The position numbers were made by a program, and so were the translations under genes. This document shows positions 1 through 10,260 of a stretch of DNA of 38,527 nt, in pieces. The stretch lies in the NCBI GenBank assembly GCA_009733775.1, contig WOGZ01000311.1, positions 1 to 38,527 on the forward strand, read 5' to 3'. The first letter of the stretch is position 1; every line of letters starts with the position of its first letter. This DNA comes from Alectoria sarmentosa. Taxonomy: Eukaryota; Ascomycota; Lecanoromycetes; Lecanorales; Parmeliaceae. Below the pieces are notes generated by a model, which searched no databases, was not told the origin of the DNA, and saw nothing but the letters and a program-made list of their open reading frames with translations.

Positions 1-108
1 ATTATTTGATTATTTGATTATTTGATTATTTGATTATTTGATTATTTGATTATTTAATTATTTGATTATTTAATTATTTGATTATTTAATTATTTGATTA
101 TTTGATTA
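1..108. repeat. 8-bp tandem repeat (ATTATTTG)n at left edge
   Basis: About 13 head-to-tail copies of ATTATTTG, several carrying the variant last base A (ATTATTTA). The array begins at base 1, so it probably continues to the left. It does not resemble a telomeric repeat. It is a simple low-complexity minisatellite in AT-rich DNA. Confidence 0.95.
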
Positions 109-1600
109 TAAGATCGCAATAATTATACGATAGATAACTTATATTAATAAAAGATGATGTTAAAGCTTTAATATAAACATTATATAAGCGCAAATTATTA
201 TATCTTATTCTTATATTACATTCTGTTCGCGTATTAAAATTTATCGATAAATCGTATAATAAAATGTTTTTAATACGATTTAATTTTTGATATACGTAAC
301 GTGTAAAGAATATAATTATAAAGCATTATCATTAATTTTTTTTAAGCGAAGTCTGATATTGCTACGTTTCTCGAAAAGAAACGTTCTCATAACAGAAATC
401 CCTCAAGGTGCCCTGGAGCCGACGACGGCGAGGAGTATCTAAGAAAATCGATGACTGCGTCTTACTGTTGATATATTTATGATTATGTGCGATGTCTCAT
501 CGTGAAGTCATTGAGAGTTTAATATTTAACAATGTCTTTTTTAAAATTGCGATATTTCTTTAATGAGTGATTAAAAACAAATGAATCGAGCATTTTCAAA
601 GAAATCAAATAATCGTCATAATAAGATAAAAATTTCGATTGATATCATTCATTAACGCAAAATCATTATCTTTCTTATTGCCCTTTTTACTCAAACTTTT
701 ATTATTTATTAAAACGCGCGACGCGTGACTTTATCACGCTCGCATTTTTTATTAAATAAAAAAATGAAAAAATTGAATTTTTGTTGAAAATTTAATTCGA
801 AAATAATAAAATTAAAAGATTTTAAAAATAAAAGACCTCAATAAAAGAAAATAATTTTACGAAAACTTTTACATTTCATAAATAAACATATTATATAAAT
901 AAAATAATTATTAATTTAACATCTTATAATGAAAACTTTTAAATCTTAAATTGAAATAATTAATGCATTAAGTCTCATCTTTGATATAATTAATAAACGA
1001 TTATTCGAGAATTAATGAGATAACGCGAGCGAGAATAATATATTATTAAACATTAACATATCAATAAATGAGTTATAATTTAATTTTAAAATAATAAATA
1101 AAATCTTTATTAAAATTAAAAAGAACTTTTTTTAGGAAAAAAAACTTCGACGACATACGCTTTTAAACCTTTTCGAATTAAATTATTAAATTATTAACAT
1201 TTTAAATGCAAAGAAAAAAAAAGAGATTAAATAAATTAAAAAAAGAGATAAAGAGATAAAAAGGGCATAAAAACAAATGAAAATAACGATTTTGAAAAAA
1301 AAAAATGTTGAATTATCAACGTTATATCGTTAATGTAAGAGAATATATTAATTCGAAAATTATTTTATAAATGCTTTTTCAAATGAATCATTTAAAAAAA
1401 TTGAAATGTTTTTATTTTTTATATTTATAATGTTAAAAAAAAAGGAATAAAAGCAATATACAAATTTTCTTTTTGAAAAAATATAAAAAAAGAGTGATAT
1501 TTGAGTTTATATTTATGTCGAAATCAAAATCGAATGCTGCTTTCGAGAGGTTATCGAATATTTTTCATTTAAAAAAATAATCAAAAGACTCTTTTAAAAG
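109..1600. other. AT-rich stretch without recognisable gene
   Basis: Apart from the GC-richer patch at 355-530 I see no coding pattern, LTR or terminal inverted repeat here. A small hairpin (GCGTGA, 5-base loop, TCACGC) lies at 723-739. The stretch may hold the 5' part of the LINE that becomes recognisable further right, but the translation is too degraded to say. Confidence 0.5.
355..530. other. GC-richer island with a short hairpin
   Basis: This patch keeps GC-rich words such as CCCTCAAGGTGCCCTGGAGC, very unlike its surroundings. A perfect hairpin (ACGTTTCT, loop CGAAA, AGAAACGT) lies at 364-384. No reading frame of useful length crosses it. It could be unique DNA that RIP did not reach, or part of the LINE 5' region. 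Confidence 0.5.
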
Positions 1601-1809
1601 TGCCTTAAACATTTTAAGATTTATTATTTCATCGTCATTTTTTTTTCGAATGTCGTCAATATCGAGAAATATTAAATTAATAATATGATCGCGTATTTTT
1701 ATAATCATCGCGAGACGAACATTAAAATAATAATACGTTTCATTAAAATCGAATAAAGAAAAAAAAGGTTTCAAAATCTATAAATAGAATTTCGAAATTT
1801 ATATTAATT

Positions 1810-2500
1810 TAAAAATAAAAAAAATTGAACGAAACGGAATTCGTCGAAGATTTTAAATATTTAAATGAAAAGTGATTATACATTTTGATATTAATAACGT
1901 TTAAAAACGTTATTATTTCGATCATTTACGAAATTATAAACGTAATAATTAACGATCAAATGTTGATGAGCGAAATATTCAACGAATATTTTAATCATAA
2001 TAAAAAAAATTGATTTATATATTACGATTCGCGAAAAATAATAAATTCGAAAACGAATAAAATCTTTATAATTTTAGGAAAAATAATAATAATTAATGTG
2101 TATCATACGTTAAAATTTTACGTATTTATTATTTATCGTGTTGATTCGATTTTATTTAAAAATAAATAATCAAAAGTGATAAAGCAGATTGCGTTTATCT
2201 TTATATTTATAAAACATAAATTTTGATTAAATTATTTAAATTATAAGTTTATTATGAGATCGAAATTCGTGATGACTTTTAAAAAAAAATCGAATGCTCA
2301 TAAGTTTATAACATTTATCAAAAAAACAAATGCGGATGTTGAGAAACTCTTTGATTTGCGATTTATAATGATTGATTAGGATGATCGTTATGACTTTTAT
2401 TATAAAAGTCATTTGACTCGATATTGCGAATAGGCCTCGACAATACGCTTATTAAAAAAACATTTTTATTTTAATGTGTTTTTAAAAAATCGATCATCTT
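1810..2500 (+). pseudogene. LINE ORF1-like relic (gag-like, possible zinc knuckle)
   Basis: A plus-strand translation broken by several stops lies just upstream of the ORF2 endonuclease, where LINE ORF1 is expected. Near its end it reads YDFYYKSHLTRYC. If the two Tyr are former Cys (TGY to TAY), this becomes a Cys-x2-Cys-x3-His-x4-Cys knuckle, one residue shorter than the classical CCHC spacing. ORF1 proteins of LINEs bind the element RNA and often end in such knuckles. Assignment rests on position and this motif only. An unrelated decayed reading frame is possible. Confidence 0.4.
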
Positions 2501-2599
2501 AAATCGCGAAAATGAAAAAGTTTTTATTTTATATTTAAATCATGATAATATAAATTTATACGAATTTATTTATTTTTAATCGATAACATTATAATAAAT

Positions 2600-2909
2600 T
2601 AAAGCGTTATTAACAAGATTAATATCGTATTATTAAACGTTCGTTTTGTGTTAAAGCTGAATCGATTTAAATACATATATGATATGTTTTAATGTTATAA
2701 AATGAACATTTTGTTTATATAAGAATTTGAAATTATTAAAAAAATGTAAATCTTTTTTTAAGAAACATTTTCGTTAATATTAATCATTATTTATTATGTT
2801 AATGATTCGAATTAAAATAATGTAAAACGTGATATAATAATGATTATTAATAATAAAACGATAATATGATAATTCAATAATGATATTGATTATAAAATCT
2901 TTTATAGCG
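2600..2909 (+). pseudogene. LINE ORF2, endonuclease domain, N-terminal part
   Basis: The frame beginning near 2633 reads LNVRFVLKLNRF, then NILFI*EFEIIKK (from 2705) and F*ETF. This matches the opening of APE-type LINE endonucleases, in which a strand ending in Asn is followed by D-I-L-x-L-Q-E. The stops fall where Gln codons are expected, as RIP would produce. This endonuclease nicks the target DNA that primes reverse transcription. The domain is interrupted after 2914 by A1 and resumes at 10055 in the same frame. Several further stops make it non-functional. Confidence 0.75.
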
Positions 2910-2914
2910 AAAAC
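2910..2914. repeat. Left target-site duplication of A1 (AAAAC)
   Basis: AAAAC directly precedes the 5' LTR of A1 and recurs directly after its 3' LTR at 10050-10054. A 5-bp duplication is typical of copia integrases. Confidence 0.92.
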
Positions 2915-3038
2915 TGTCGAAATTCAGGTCACGTGATAGGTCACGTGACACGGGCGCATGCGCTCGTAACATAATCGCACTTTCCTTCATAACACTTTTA
3001 GAGCAATACAATTAAATGTCCTACATCATATTTCCACA
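2915..3038 (+). repeat. A1 5' LTR
   Basis: 124 bp, TGTCGAAATT to TTTCCACA. It carries two CACGTG boxes, the palindrome GCGCATGCGC and a C/T-rich middle. Its G+C is far above that of the element body. It should contain the promoter of the element RNA. Confidence 0.93.
2930..2963 (+). promoter_or_regulatory. Twin CACGTG (E-box) and GCGCATGCGC palindrome in A1 5' LTR
   Basis: CACGTG occurs at 2930-2935 and 2942-2947 within two GGTCACGTGA units 12 bp apart, followed by GCGCATGCGC at 2954-2963. CACGTG is the core site of bHLH factors (for example Cbf1-type proteins in fungi). Use as an upstream activating site for the LTR promoter is inferred, not shown. Confidence 0.55.
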
Positions 3039-3060
3039 GATTATGAACTCGAACTTACCC
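3039..3060 (+). other. A1 primer-binding site region
   Basis: GATTATGAACTCGAAC follows the LTR directly. Its complement ends in a CATAATC-like stretch that resembles the anticodon loop of a methionine tRNA, as in Drosophila copia, which is primed by a half tRNA. RIP and divergence make the exact tRNA uncertain. Confidence 0.5.
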
Positions 3061-3227
3061 GACGATCGTTATAAACATGATTTATTTATTTATTATTATG
3101 ATTATAATTGTTTTCAAACATTTCATATTTATCGCAATGAGACAATCAACTGTAAAGATTTTTATTCAATTAACCTTTTTAAAATAAACAATTTTCATTT
3201 ATAAGATGGTTTTTGATTTAAACAATC
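3061..3227 (+). other. A1 leader between primer site and gag
   Basis: The stretch just after the primer site is fairly well conserved in all four family-A copies. An open frame of 62 codons (3016-3204) runs from within the LTR through it but is not in the gag frame. I read it as 5' untranslated leader, although a short upstream peptide cannot be excluded. Confidence 0.45.
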
Positions 3228-5105
3228 ATGATTCGAAATTCGAGAATTAAAAGTCTTTCAACCCTCGATAAGTCGAAGTTATTCGCTTTTAATCGAAATC
3301 GCATGTGATTTGCGATCGTGCGATCGAATTATGATAAGATCTTTATAACATTATCAACTTTTTTACGTGAAACACATTAAATAAAAAAAAAATGCGTTCT
3401 TGTTTTTATGACATTTTATCAATTTGATAATTTATATTTTTAATGATATATCGAATTAATAAAATAGATTGAATAATTGAATGTTAACATCATTATTAAT
3501 TTAATCATTATTTGAAATAATTTAAAATTGATTTCATTATTATTCAGACGCTTAAAAACCTATTTGAAATCAAAAACAATAAATTTTATGTGTCAAAGTT
3601 AACGTTTTGATTTCAAAAACCTTTTAAAAAAAGAGATTGAGACTTTATCATCGAATTTTTCATTCATTATCAATAACATCTTATTATTATAATTATAAAA
3701 TTTGATTAATTTTAATTTCACGATGACAATCGTCAAAACGAATATTTTGAATTCGAATTTTTAATTGAATAATATAAAAAGGGTGCGAATTCTTCAAAAA
3801 GATTTACACGTTTATAATTATATTCAATATAATTTTAATCGAATTCAATGTTTATTATCAAATTCAAAGTCAAATTCTTTATATCATTAATTTTATTTCA
3901 TAATAATATTATCATTTAGATTTATCGTTAATTCTCGCATAAACATTTCTCGTTATTATTATAAAACCTTAAAACATAATAATAATAATTGATTGATATT
4001 AATAAGAATTTAAATGATTTTGACGAAAATTGATAAAGCATTTATTTCATTTTTTTCACATTATCGTCGTGCGATAACGATTTTGAAGTTAACGAAAAAT
4101 CATTTAACGTTTTAAACGATATCGAAATCTTTGATTTACGCGTTAAAGACAAACGATCTCGTTTATCAATTTCCTTTAAAACGTTCGAATCGTCTTTTAA
4201 ATCGTCATCAAATTCGTTTATTTCGACACCTTTTTAAAGCGGCAATTCTCAAATCGATTCGTCTTCAATCGTGATAAAAGCTTTATCTTCGTTATTCTCA
4301 TTATCATTATCAATCTTTTATATCTTTTCATTTATCTTTTTCGATATTGATAATTGAATTTAACGTTTAAAATGTCGTTAAAAATATTTTTATAAATAAT
4401 GAAGGCAGCTTCTCTCTGACCTTCATTATTATTTTAAAATTCATTATTAAATATATTAAATGAAACGAAAATATTAATAATTGATTAATGTTGAATAATC
4501 TTCAACTCTTTATTAATATCATTAAATTTAAAATTTATGTGATTATTCATTAACGTCTTGATTACGTTAATTATTAATTTATCAAAAAATATAATAAAAA
4601 TTCTTAAATTATGTTGAACATTATCGATATTTATTATAAATTCACGAGTTTTAAACTTTATATCGAATTTATGCGTTAATTGCACAACATTAACATCAAT
4701 TTCGAAAAAAACGTTCATTAATACGAAAAAGATTTTCGCAAAATTAACGTCGAAATCATTAATTTAAATGATTTATTATCATTATCGAAATTTTATTTCA
4801 TTTAATTTTTTTTCATAAGATTCGACGAAATTTATGATATTTTTATGATAATTTATATTCAAATTCATATGCTTTATGATTTTGAAATAATTAAATTCGA
4901 TTTAATTATTTATAACGTAATGAATAAAAAACGTCGCATATTCGCAATTAAAAAAGATGATATTATTATGCTCGCTCATCGCAATAATAAAAATAAATAA
5001 TTCATTAAAAATGATTTCGACGGCTTTGATTTTATCAATCGCGAAATTTATGTTTTTTATAAAATCGTTAATCGCAAATTCAAACATTTTCTCATTAAAT
5101 GTTGA
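3228..5105 (+). pseudogene. A1 gag relic
   Basis: Gag forms the virus-like particle that packages the element RNA. The frame shared with protease and pol can be followed back to an ATG at 3228. Recognisable points are LKTYLKSKTINFM near 3552, a Ser-rich low-complexity stretch around 4200-4320 (in another frame), and a zinc-knuckle remnant near 4930-4990 (RRIFAIKKDDII, then LAHRNN) in the position of the C-x2-C...C...H knuckle of fungal copia Gag. Most Cys are lost through TGY to TAY or ATY changes. Many in-frame stops are present. At about 620 codons it is long for a copia Gag, so the start choice is tentative. Confidence 0.7.
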
Positions 5106-5849
5106 ATTAAATTCTCACATTTAAAATTTAAAAAATTTATAAATGAATAAAAAAAGAAAAAGAAGGCGTAAATTAATGTCATTTATATAAACATTAATAT
5201 TTTAAATATCAAATATAAACGCATTAAAAAAGCGTTATTTAACGGCTCCGCTTCAAAAAAAAATGATTATTTCAACGTCAATATAACGTATATTTTAAAA
5301 AAAAACGATTATCTTTATATTTATATAACATTTTTAAACGAATTAAATAATTAAAATCATCTTGATTTTATATCGAATGATTTTAACATTTTAAATGCAA
5401 TTAATCAAATAAATCAAAATGAGAATTTTATCAATTTAATAACGAATCCGAATTTGAATAAACGTTTATCGTTTATTAATTTTATGAATTTCGATATTCG
5501 AATTATGATAAACTTTAATTGCACTCATCATTTTTTTATCGATTATTCGATATTTATCATTTATATTAAAATTCAATTTCGATTTATCAAAGACATTGAA
5601 AACGTTAAAGTTCAATTTTTTATTTACGATATCATTAATTTTAATTGCAATGTTAATAACAAACGGGTTATTTTAACGATTTTTAATGTTTTATACGTGC
5701 TCGATATGAACGTTAATCTTTTATCGATTAAAAAACTTTTAAATGTTGACATTAAAATCGTTTTTTATAAAAAAAATTGTGTTTTAATTCAAAATAATAT
5801 AACGTTAATTAATACGCGAAATCGCGATTTGTTTTTTTTGAATTTATGA
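5106..5849 (+). pseudogene. A1 protease domain relic
   Basis: The longest open stretch is 5454-5849 (131 codons). The aspartic-protease triad expected as Asp-Ser-Gly reads Asn-Phe-Asn at 5511-5519 and is followed by CTHHF. All three changes are explained by transitions (GAC-AAC, TCT-TTT, GGT-AAT). Downstream, NVLYVLDMNVNLLSI is the well-conserved copia segment between protease and the integrase zinc region, with Pro changed to Leu. The enzyme would cleave the Gag-Pol polyprotein; this copy has no catalytic Asp. Confidence 0.85.
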
Positions 5850-6960
5850 AAAGACAATAATGTTTTGATCGTTTATAGCGTTTTTTCGAATTCGATTTAT
5901 TAATTATAATATGCTCGCATAAATTATTTGAATTAATAAAATCTTAATAAGTTTTTCAATATCGTTATAAATGTGAATTTTTTTAAAAACATTATTGAGG
6001 AATATATTTGCGAATGCTATGTGATGAGACGTTAAAAGATTGTTTTTTATAATAATTTTATAACGCCCGATATCTTATTAAGCGAGTTTATTTATAACGA
6101 TCTTATTGAATTTTTGATTTTTATTGATTTTAACGATTATAAATACTTTATAATCTTCAAAAACGATTTCATTTATTATTTCGAGATTTATTATATTCAT
6201 TATAAAAATAAGATTTTCGTTATATTTTTGCGTTTTAAAATTTATTTAAAATTTTATAATTATCGAATTAATCGTATTCATTTTGATAATAAAAATAAAT
6301 ATATTAATAAAGTTTTTTTTAAATGTCTCGCTTAAACGAACATCAAATAAAAATTCATTATTATAAACAATTTCGAAATGAATAAAGTCGTTAAACGATT
6401 TGATTAAACTTTGATAAATAAGATTTATTTAATTTTATTAAATTTTAATTTTAATAAATTTTTTTGATTTGAAATAATGATCATAATCAATTATTTAACG
6501 ATACGTTCTTTTAATATTAAGATCATCATTACATTTTTCGAAATCTTTTATTATCGCAAATTTTTTTTTTTTCATTTATGTATTATTAATTTTATCGTTT
6601 ACGTTTTAAAACGTATTTAGAAAAAGTTTATAAATAAAAGTGAAAAATATATTTTTTTAAATTATAAAAACGAATTCATTTTTCGTTTTTATAATTTAAT
6701 CAAAAAAAAGGTTATTCGCGTTAACGATATGCATTTCGTCGAAAAATGTTCACATTTCGTGAATTTCGAAAAGAAGATTGAGATTCACGAATCTTCAAAT
6801 AAACGTTAACGTCTTTTCATATCAACATTCGTTATAAAAGAAATATTAAATGAACAGCGTATCATTGTATTGTCAAACGCTGAATCTATAATTTCGATTA
6901 AATTGAATCGATTGTCATCAACGAATATTTCATCGTTAATCGTTAATCGCTTTTAGAGAC
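5850..6960 (+). pseudogene. A1 integrase relic
   Basis: After the protease the same frame shows a decayed HHCC zinc region (Y*L*YARINYLN for the usual L-W-H-x-R-x-G-H, then CECYV). The catalytic core follows: the first Asp is kept at 6099-6101, the second at 6285-6287 in HFDNKNKY (canonical D-N-G-G-E-Y). The region of the third residue reads NKVVKRFD near 6385, so the catalytic Glu appears changed to Lys. Downstream, ITFFEIFYYRK matches the copia T-P-x-E-x-x-Y-G-x-K motif. Integrase inserts the cDNA with 5-bp staggered cuts. Stops at Trp and Gln codons kill this copy. Confidence 0.85.
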
Positions 6961-8150
6961 CTTATTCTGTTATTATTATAATGCGTATATTTATAACATT
7001 TATCAAATCTATTGCATTAATTATCAAACTTATCGTCGTTTTTTTTTCGTCGATATTTTCAAAATTTATTAAAATGAGAATTATGCGAAAACATCTCGAA
7101 TATAAAATTATTTAAAAGATATTTGATGATCATAAGAATTTCATTATTTCGAATCTTCGTGATTTATCGTTTGATTTTTTGATGAAAACTTTCGTTATCT
7201 TTGCTTTTTTTGCGAATTATATTAATAAATTTGACATTTTCGAATTTATAACTTATAAATAAACGATTTTTAATAATTTATTTCATATAAATTGAAAAAT
7301 TAATATGTGAGATGAATATAAGTCTCTCATAAATAATAATATTTGATGTTTTATTTAAACGTCTTTAAGAATTTATGTCTTTAAAAATCGTTGAATTTAT
7401 ATCGTGAAGCGAGATCTTGAAAAAGAAATCATTCATTATAAAATATGTTAAATTATTTAAAGATTCGAATAACAAAAAAGTCGTGATTATCATAACATTT
7501 TCGCATTAATAATAAAATTTATAAATTATAAAACGATTTTTGCGTTTGCGATGATTATGAATTAAAACGTGAAATAAATAAATGTCAAAATCGTTTTTTT
7601 TTATAACGATGTTTAAAAGAACATTTATGTGTAACAATTTAACGGTTTTAATAAAGATAATATTAAGGTTTATAAATTAAATAAAACTCTTTATAATTTA
7701 AAGCAATTTCTTAAAATTTAATATCAACATTTTTCGATTTATATAAAAGAATTCGATTTTAATTTTATCGAATCGAACGATAATGTGTTTATAAATTTTA
7801 AAAAAAAAATCATTATGACGCTTTATGTCGATGATATTTTGATTATAAATCGCAATAAAATCATTATCAAACGAATCAAAAATGCTTTAAATGTTAAATT
7901 TTACATATCAGATTTGAGATTATGCGTTTTTTATTTGAACATAATCGTCAAAAGAGATCGTTATAACGACATCATTCATTTGAAATAAAAAACATATATC
8001 ACACGTTTTCTCAATCACTTCAAATGTTGAAATCTCACTTTTATTAATACATTATTCGAAATTAATCGCAAATTAATGTTTATCGAAGAGGATTATGTGA
8101 CTTTTAGAAAATTTTATGAAAAATATTAATTCGTTATGAATTCTCTTATA
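6961..8150 (+). pseudogene. A1 reverse transcriptase relic (YVDD kept)
   Basis: The linker after integrase leads into a clear copia RT: HYKI followed by a degraded R-W-V-V-R-G-F-E-Q segment near 7435, INVKIVFFYNDV, YKLNKTLYNLKQF, and the open segment 7785-7988 holding LYVDDILI. The catalytic Tyr-Val-Asp-Asp box is intact at 7824-7835. RT copies the packaged RNA into cDNA. The frame matches gag and integrase, so no net frameshift has occurred, but stops at Gln and Trp codons interrupt the enzyme throughout. Confidence 0.9.
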
Positions 8151-8815
8151 TACATTATGTTGAGAATTCGTCTCGATATCATTTATGTTATCTCTTTAAT
8201 TAATTAATATTTAATTAATTTTATTTCAACGCATTAAAATGCGATTATTCGAATTTTTCGATATTTTAAAAACACGATGCATTACGAATTCGTATATAAA
8301 AACTCTTTAAAGAATTTATTCGATTACATTAATTTTGATTGAGTTGAAAATTCAATTCGAAGGTTCATTTTCGATTATTTGTTCAATTTGAATAACGACG
8401 TTATTAATTAATCAAATAAACGTTAAATTATCATAATATTATTCATTTATAAAACAAAATATATCGATTAAACGCAAATTATTAAAAAAATTATTTGATT
8501 GAAAAACCTTTTTAATTAATTTTTGCGATTTGACGATTCGGATTTTAAGGTCATCGTGATCTTTGAAAATAATTAAAACGTAATCGTTTTCGTAAAAAAC
8601 GCTTAATTTTATATTCGTATCAAACACATTAACATCGCTTATCATTTTGTACGCGAAAAAATCAATGATGATATTGTGAATGTTTAATATGTTTTCATTA
8701 ACAAACAAATGATTAATAATCTTATTAAGGTTTTATGTTTTAATAAATTTGTTATTTTTCGAAATGCCCTTAAAATGAAAACAATCTCATATCATTTATT
8801 TAAAATTATTTAAAT
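8151..8815 (+). pseudogene. A1 RNase H relic and pol C-terminus
   Basis: The frame reads RIFRYFKNTMHYEFVY near 8252, followed by the decayed Y-T-D-x-D-W-A-G segment (DYINFD*VEN). The end of pol appears as INIAYHFVREKI near 8620 and MINNLIKVLCFNKF near 8709, corresponding to the copia R-H-x-x-x-x-Y-H-x-x-R-E and A-D-x-L-T-K blocks. RNase H removes the RNA strand of the hybrid. The true stop codon is unclear because RIP stops abound. I place the end near 8815. Confidence 0.85.
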
Positions 8816-9916
8816 CGTTATTTTAGAGAAGACGTTTAAGTCGTTATTATTATTTAACGCTCGTAATTTCAAAAGAGCGATTTCATTGATTTTCACATTT
8901 CGAATGATTGATTGAAATCGAAATTACTCGCAGAATCTTAATATTAATTTTAACGTGTTAAAAACTCCGTTATATCATCACAATATTAAAAATTGATTTA
9001 TCGTTATTGTAATTATAATTATCAAAAATGCGAGTCTCTTTTCGAAAGACCTATTTTTATATTCGATTCAAATTTAAAATCAACGCCGTTATTCAAAAGA
9101 TCGCTGTCGTTATTTTTTTATCAAATGCCTTGAATATTTTAATCAAGGTCATCATATTTATACTTCTAAGAATATATTTTTATGCCTTTTAGGATTATCG
9201 TATTTATGTTTTTAGGCGTTATTGTTATTATTATCATTATGAATATCGTTATCATACACGTTCGCATGCACATTATTAGTCATTATTATCAAGCATTAAT
9301 ACCCTGAAACGATCCCCATGGGCTTTACAATCGATCGCATATATATATGCATATGCAATTCGAAATATTTCGTTCAATCGGAAAATAAATTCTCACATAT
9401 ATTCATCGATTATATGTCGATCGATTTTTGATGTGCATCAGGTGAACTGAAAATAAATTTGTTAAAAAACGGTTTTTCGTCAAAAAGTGAATTTTTTTTT
9501 ATGTGATATCATGACGGATATGTTTAAAAGAACATAATCGTTTTTAGATTTTCGGTTTTCACTTTTTTTACCCGACTTTGAACATCGCGAGTTTCGAATC
9601 TCATTATTGAAATTCGATTATTTATGAAAGGAAAAAAGATAATGCATAAAAAGTAAAGATGATTTATGAAATAAAGATGATTCATAAAAAGATGATCATA
9701 TTCTTTTTCGAATTTTCATTGTTTTTATTCGATTTTGAACATCGCGAATTTCGAATTTTATGTTTGAAATTCGAATTTTTATCGAGCGTATAAAAGATAA
9801 AAAAGGTGTATAAAAAGGATTTTATATTAATTATTCGACGTTAAACTCACTATAATTACTTAACGTTCGATTCACCTTATTTATTCGACGTTCGATTTTT
9901 TTAAGAATATGCGTGC
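8816..9916 (+). other. A1 3' tail, partly shared with family B
   Basis: About 1.1 kb between pol and the 3' LTR without a convincing reading frame. The part from about 8990 to 9620 is homologous to the tail of element B (reverse strand of 16870-17475). It includes a pyrimidine/purine-alternating stretch (GCATATATATATGCATATGC, 9338-9357) and ends in a duplicated motif (GAACATCGCG... near 9580 and near 9740). Confidence 0.8.
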
Positions 9917-9925
9917 GAAGGGGAA
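9917..9925 (+). other. A1 polypurine tract
   Basis: GAAGGGGAA abuts the 3' LTR. The same place in A3 reads GAAGAGGAA. Such a tract primes second-strand cDNA synthesis. Confidence 0.8.
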
Positions 9926-10049
9926 TGTCGAAATTCAGGTCACATGATAAATCATGTGATACGAACGCATGCGCCCGTAACATAATCGCACTTTCCTTCA
10001 TAACACTTTTAAAGCAATATAACTAAGTGTCCTACATCATATTTTCACA
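9926..10049 (+). repeat. A1 3' LTR
   Basis: 124 bp, the same length as the 5' LTR, with 13 differences that are all transitions and no indel. Both CACGTG boxes are lost here (CACATG and CATGTG). Confidence 0.93.
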
Positions 10050-10054
10050 AAAAC
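10050..10054. repeat. Right target-site duplication of A1 (AAAAC)
   Basis: Directly follows the CA end of the 3' LTR and equals 2910-2914. Confidence 0.92.
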
Positions 10055-10260
10055 GAACGTTTATTGATTTACAAAATAATATATCGCGATCGTTAAATTA
10101 CGATAATAAATGTTTACACTTCGACGAAAAATAAAAAAAGATTATTTTGATTGAAAACGGTTAATAATACATTATGAATCTTTTTATTACTCGAATTATG
10201 CGATATAATAAAAAATAAAAAATATGAATTTAAAAATTATGAATAAAATTATTAAAAATA
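10055..10260 (+). pseudogene. LINE ORF2, endonuclease domain, C-terminal part
   Basis: The first bases continue the frame that ended at 2914 and read ERLLIYKIIYRDR, then ITIINVYTSTKNKKRLF. This is the conserved I-I-N-V-Y-A-P strand of APE-type LINE endonucleases, followed by a basic helix. The reading is uninterrupted apart from one stop at 10088 and others downstream. That such a motif spans the A1 insertion site is the strongest evidence that A1 landed inside this domain. Confidence 0.78.

Larger units (their letters stand above)
1600..2909 (+). mobile_element. LINE (non-LTR retrotransposon), left part
   Basis: This is the 5' side of a decayed LINE that continues at 10055 after the A1 insertion. 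The link is direct: the endonuclease reading frame runs to 2914, and once A1 and one copy of its 5-bp target duplication are removed it continues in the same frame at 10055. The left boundary is not visible and 1600 is a guess. The coding content is an ORF1-like region followed by the start of ORF2. Confidence 0.75.
2915..10049 (+). mobile_element. A1: complete Ty1/copia retrotransposon (7,135 bp), RIP-mutated
   Basis: Two 124-bp LTRs (2915-3038 and 9926-10049) in direct orientation begin with TG and end with CA, and the element is flanked by the 5-bp duplication AAAAC. Inside are, in order, a primer-binding site, gag, protease, integrase, reverse transcriptase, RNase H, a long 3' tail and a polypurine tract. 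Protease-integrase-RT-RNase H is the copia order. The LTRs differ at 13 positions, all transitions. The gag-pol frame appears continuous but has dozens of stops, so the element is dead on its own. It is the best reference for family A and has broken a LINE. Confidence 0.95.

Noticed and set aside
395..445. IPQG-like peptide suggesting a LINE RT motif
   Set aside because: Only four residues match (E-I-P-Q-G-A), followed by an unrelated sequence and a stop; the LINE RT itself is clearly at 11.0-12.1 kb.
10055..10260. BEL/Pao-type RT on the minus strand
   Set aside because: A weak resemblance in one translation; the plus strand gives a much better endonuclease match in the frame continued from 2914.
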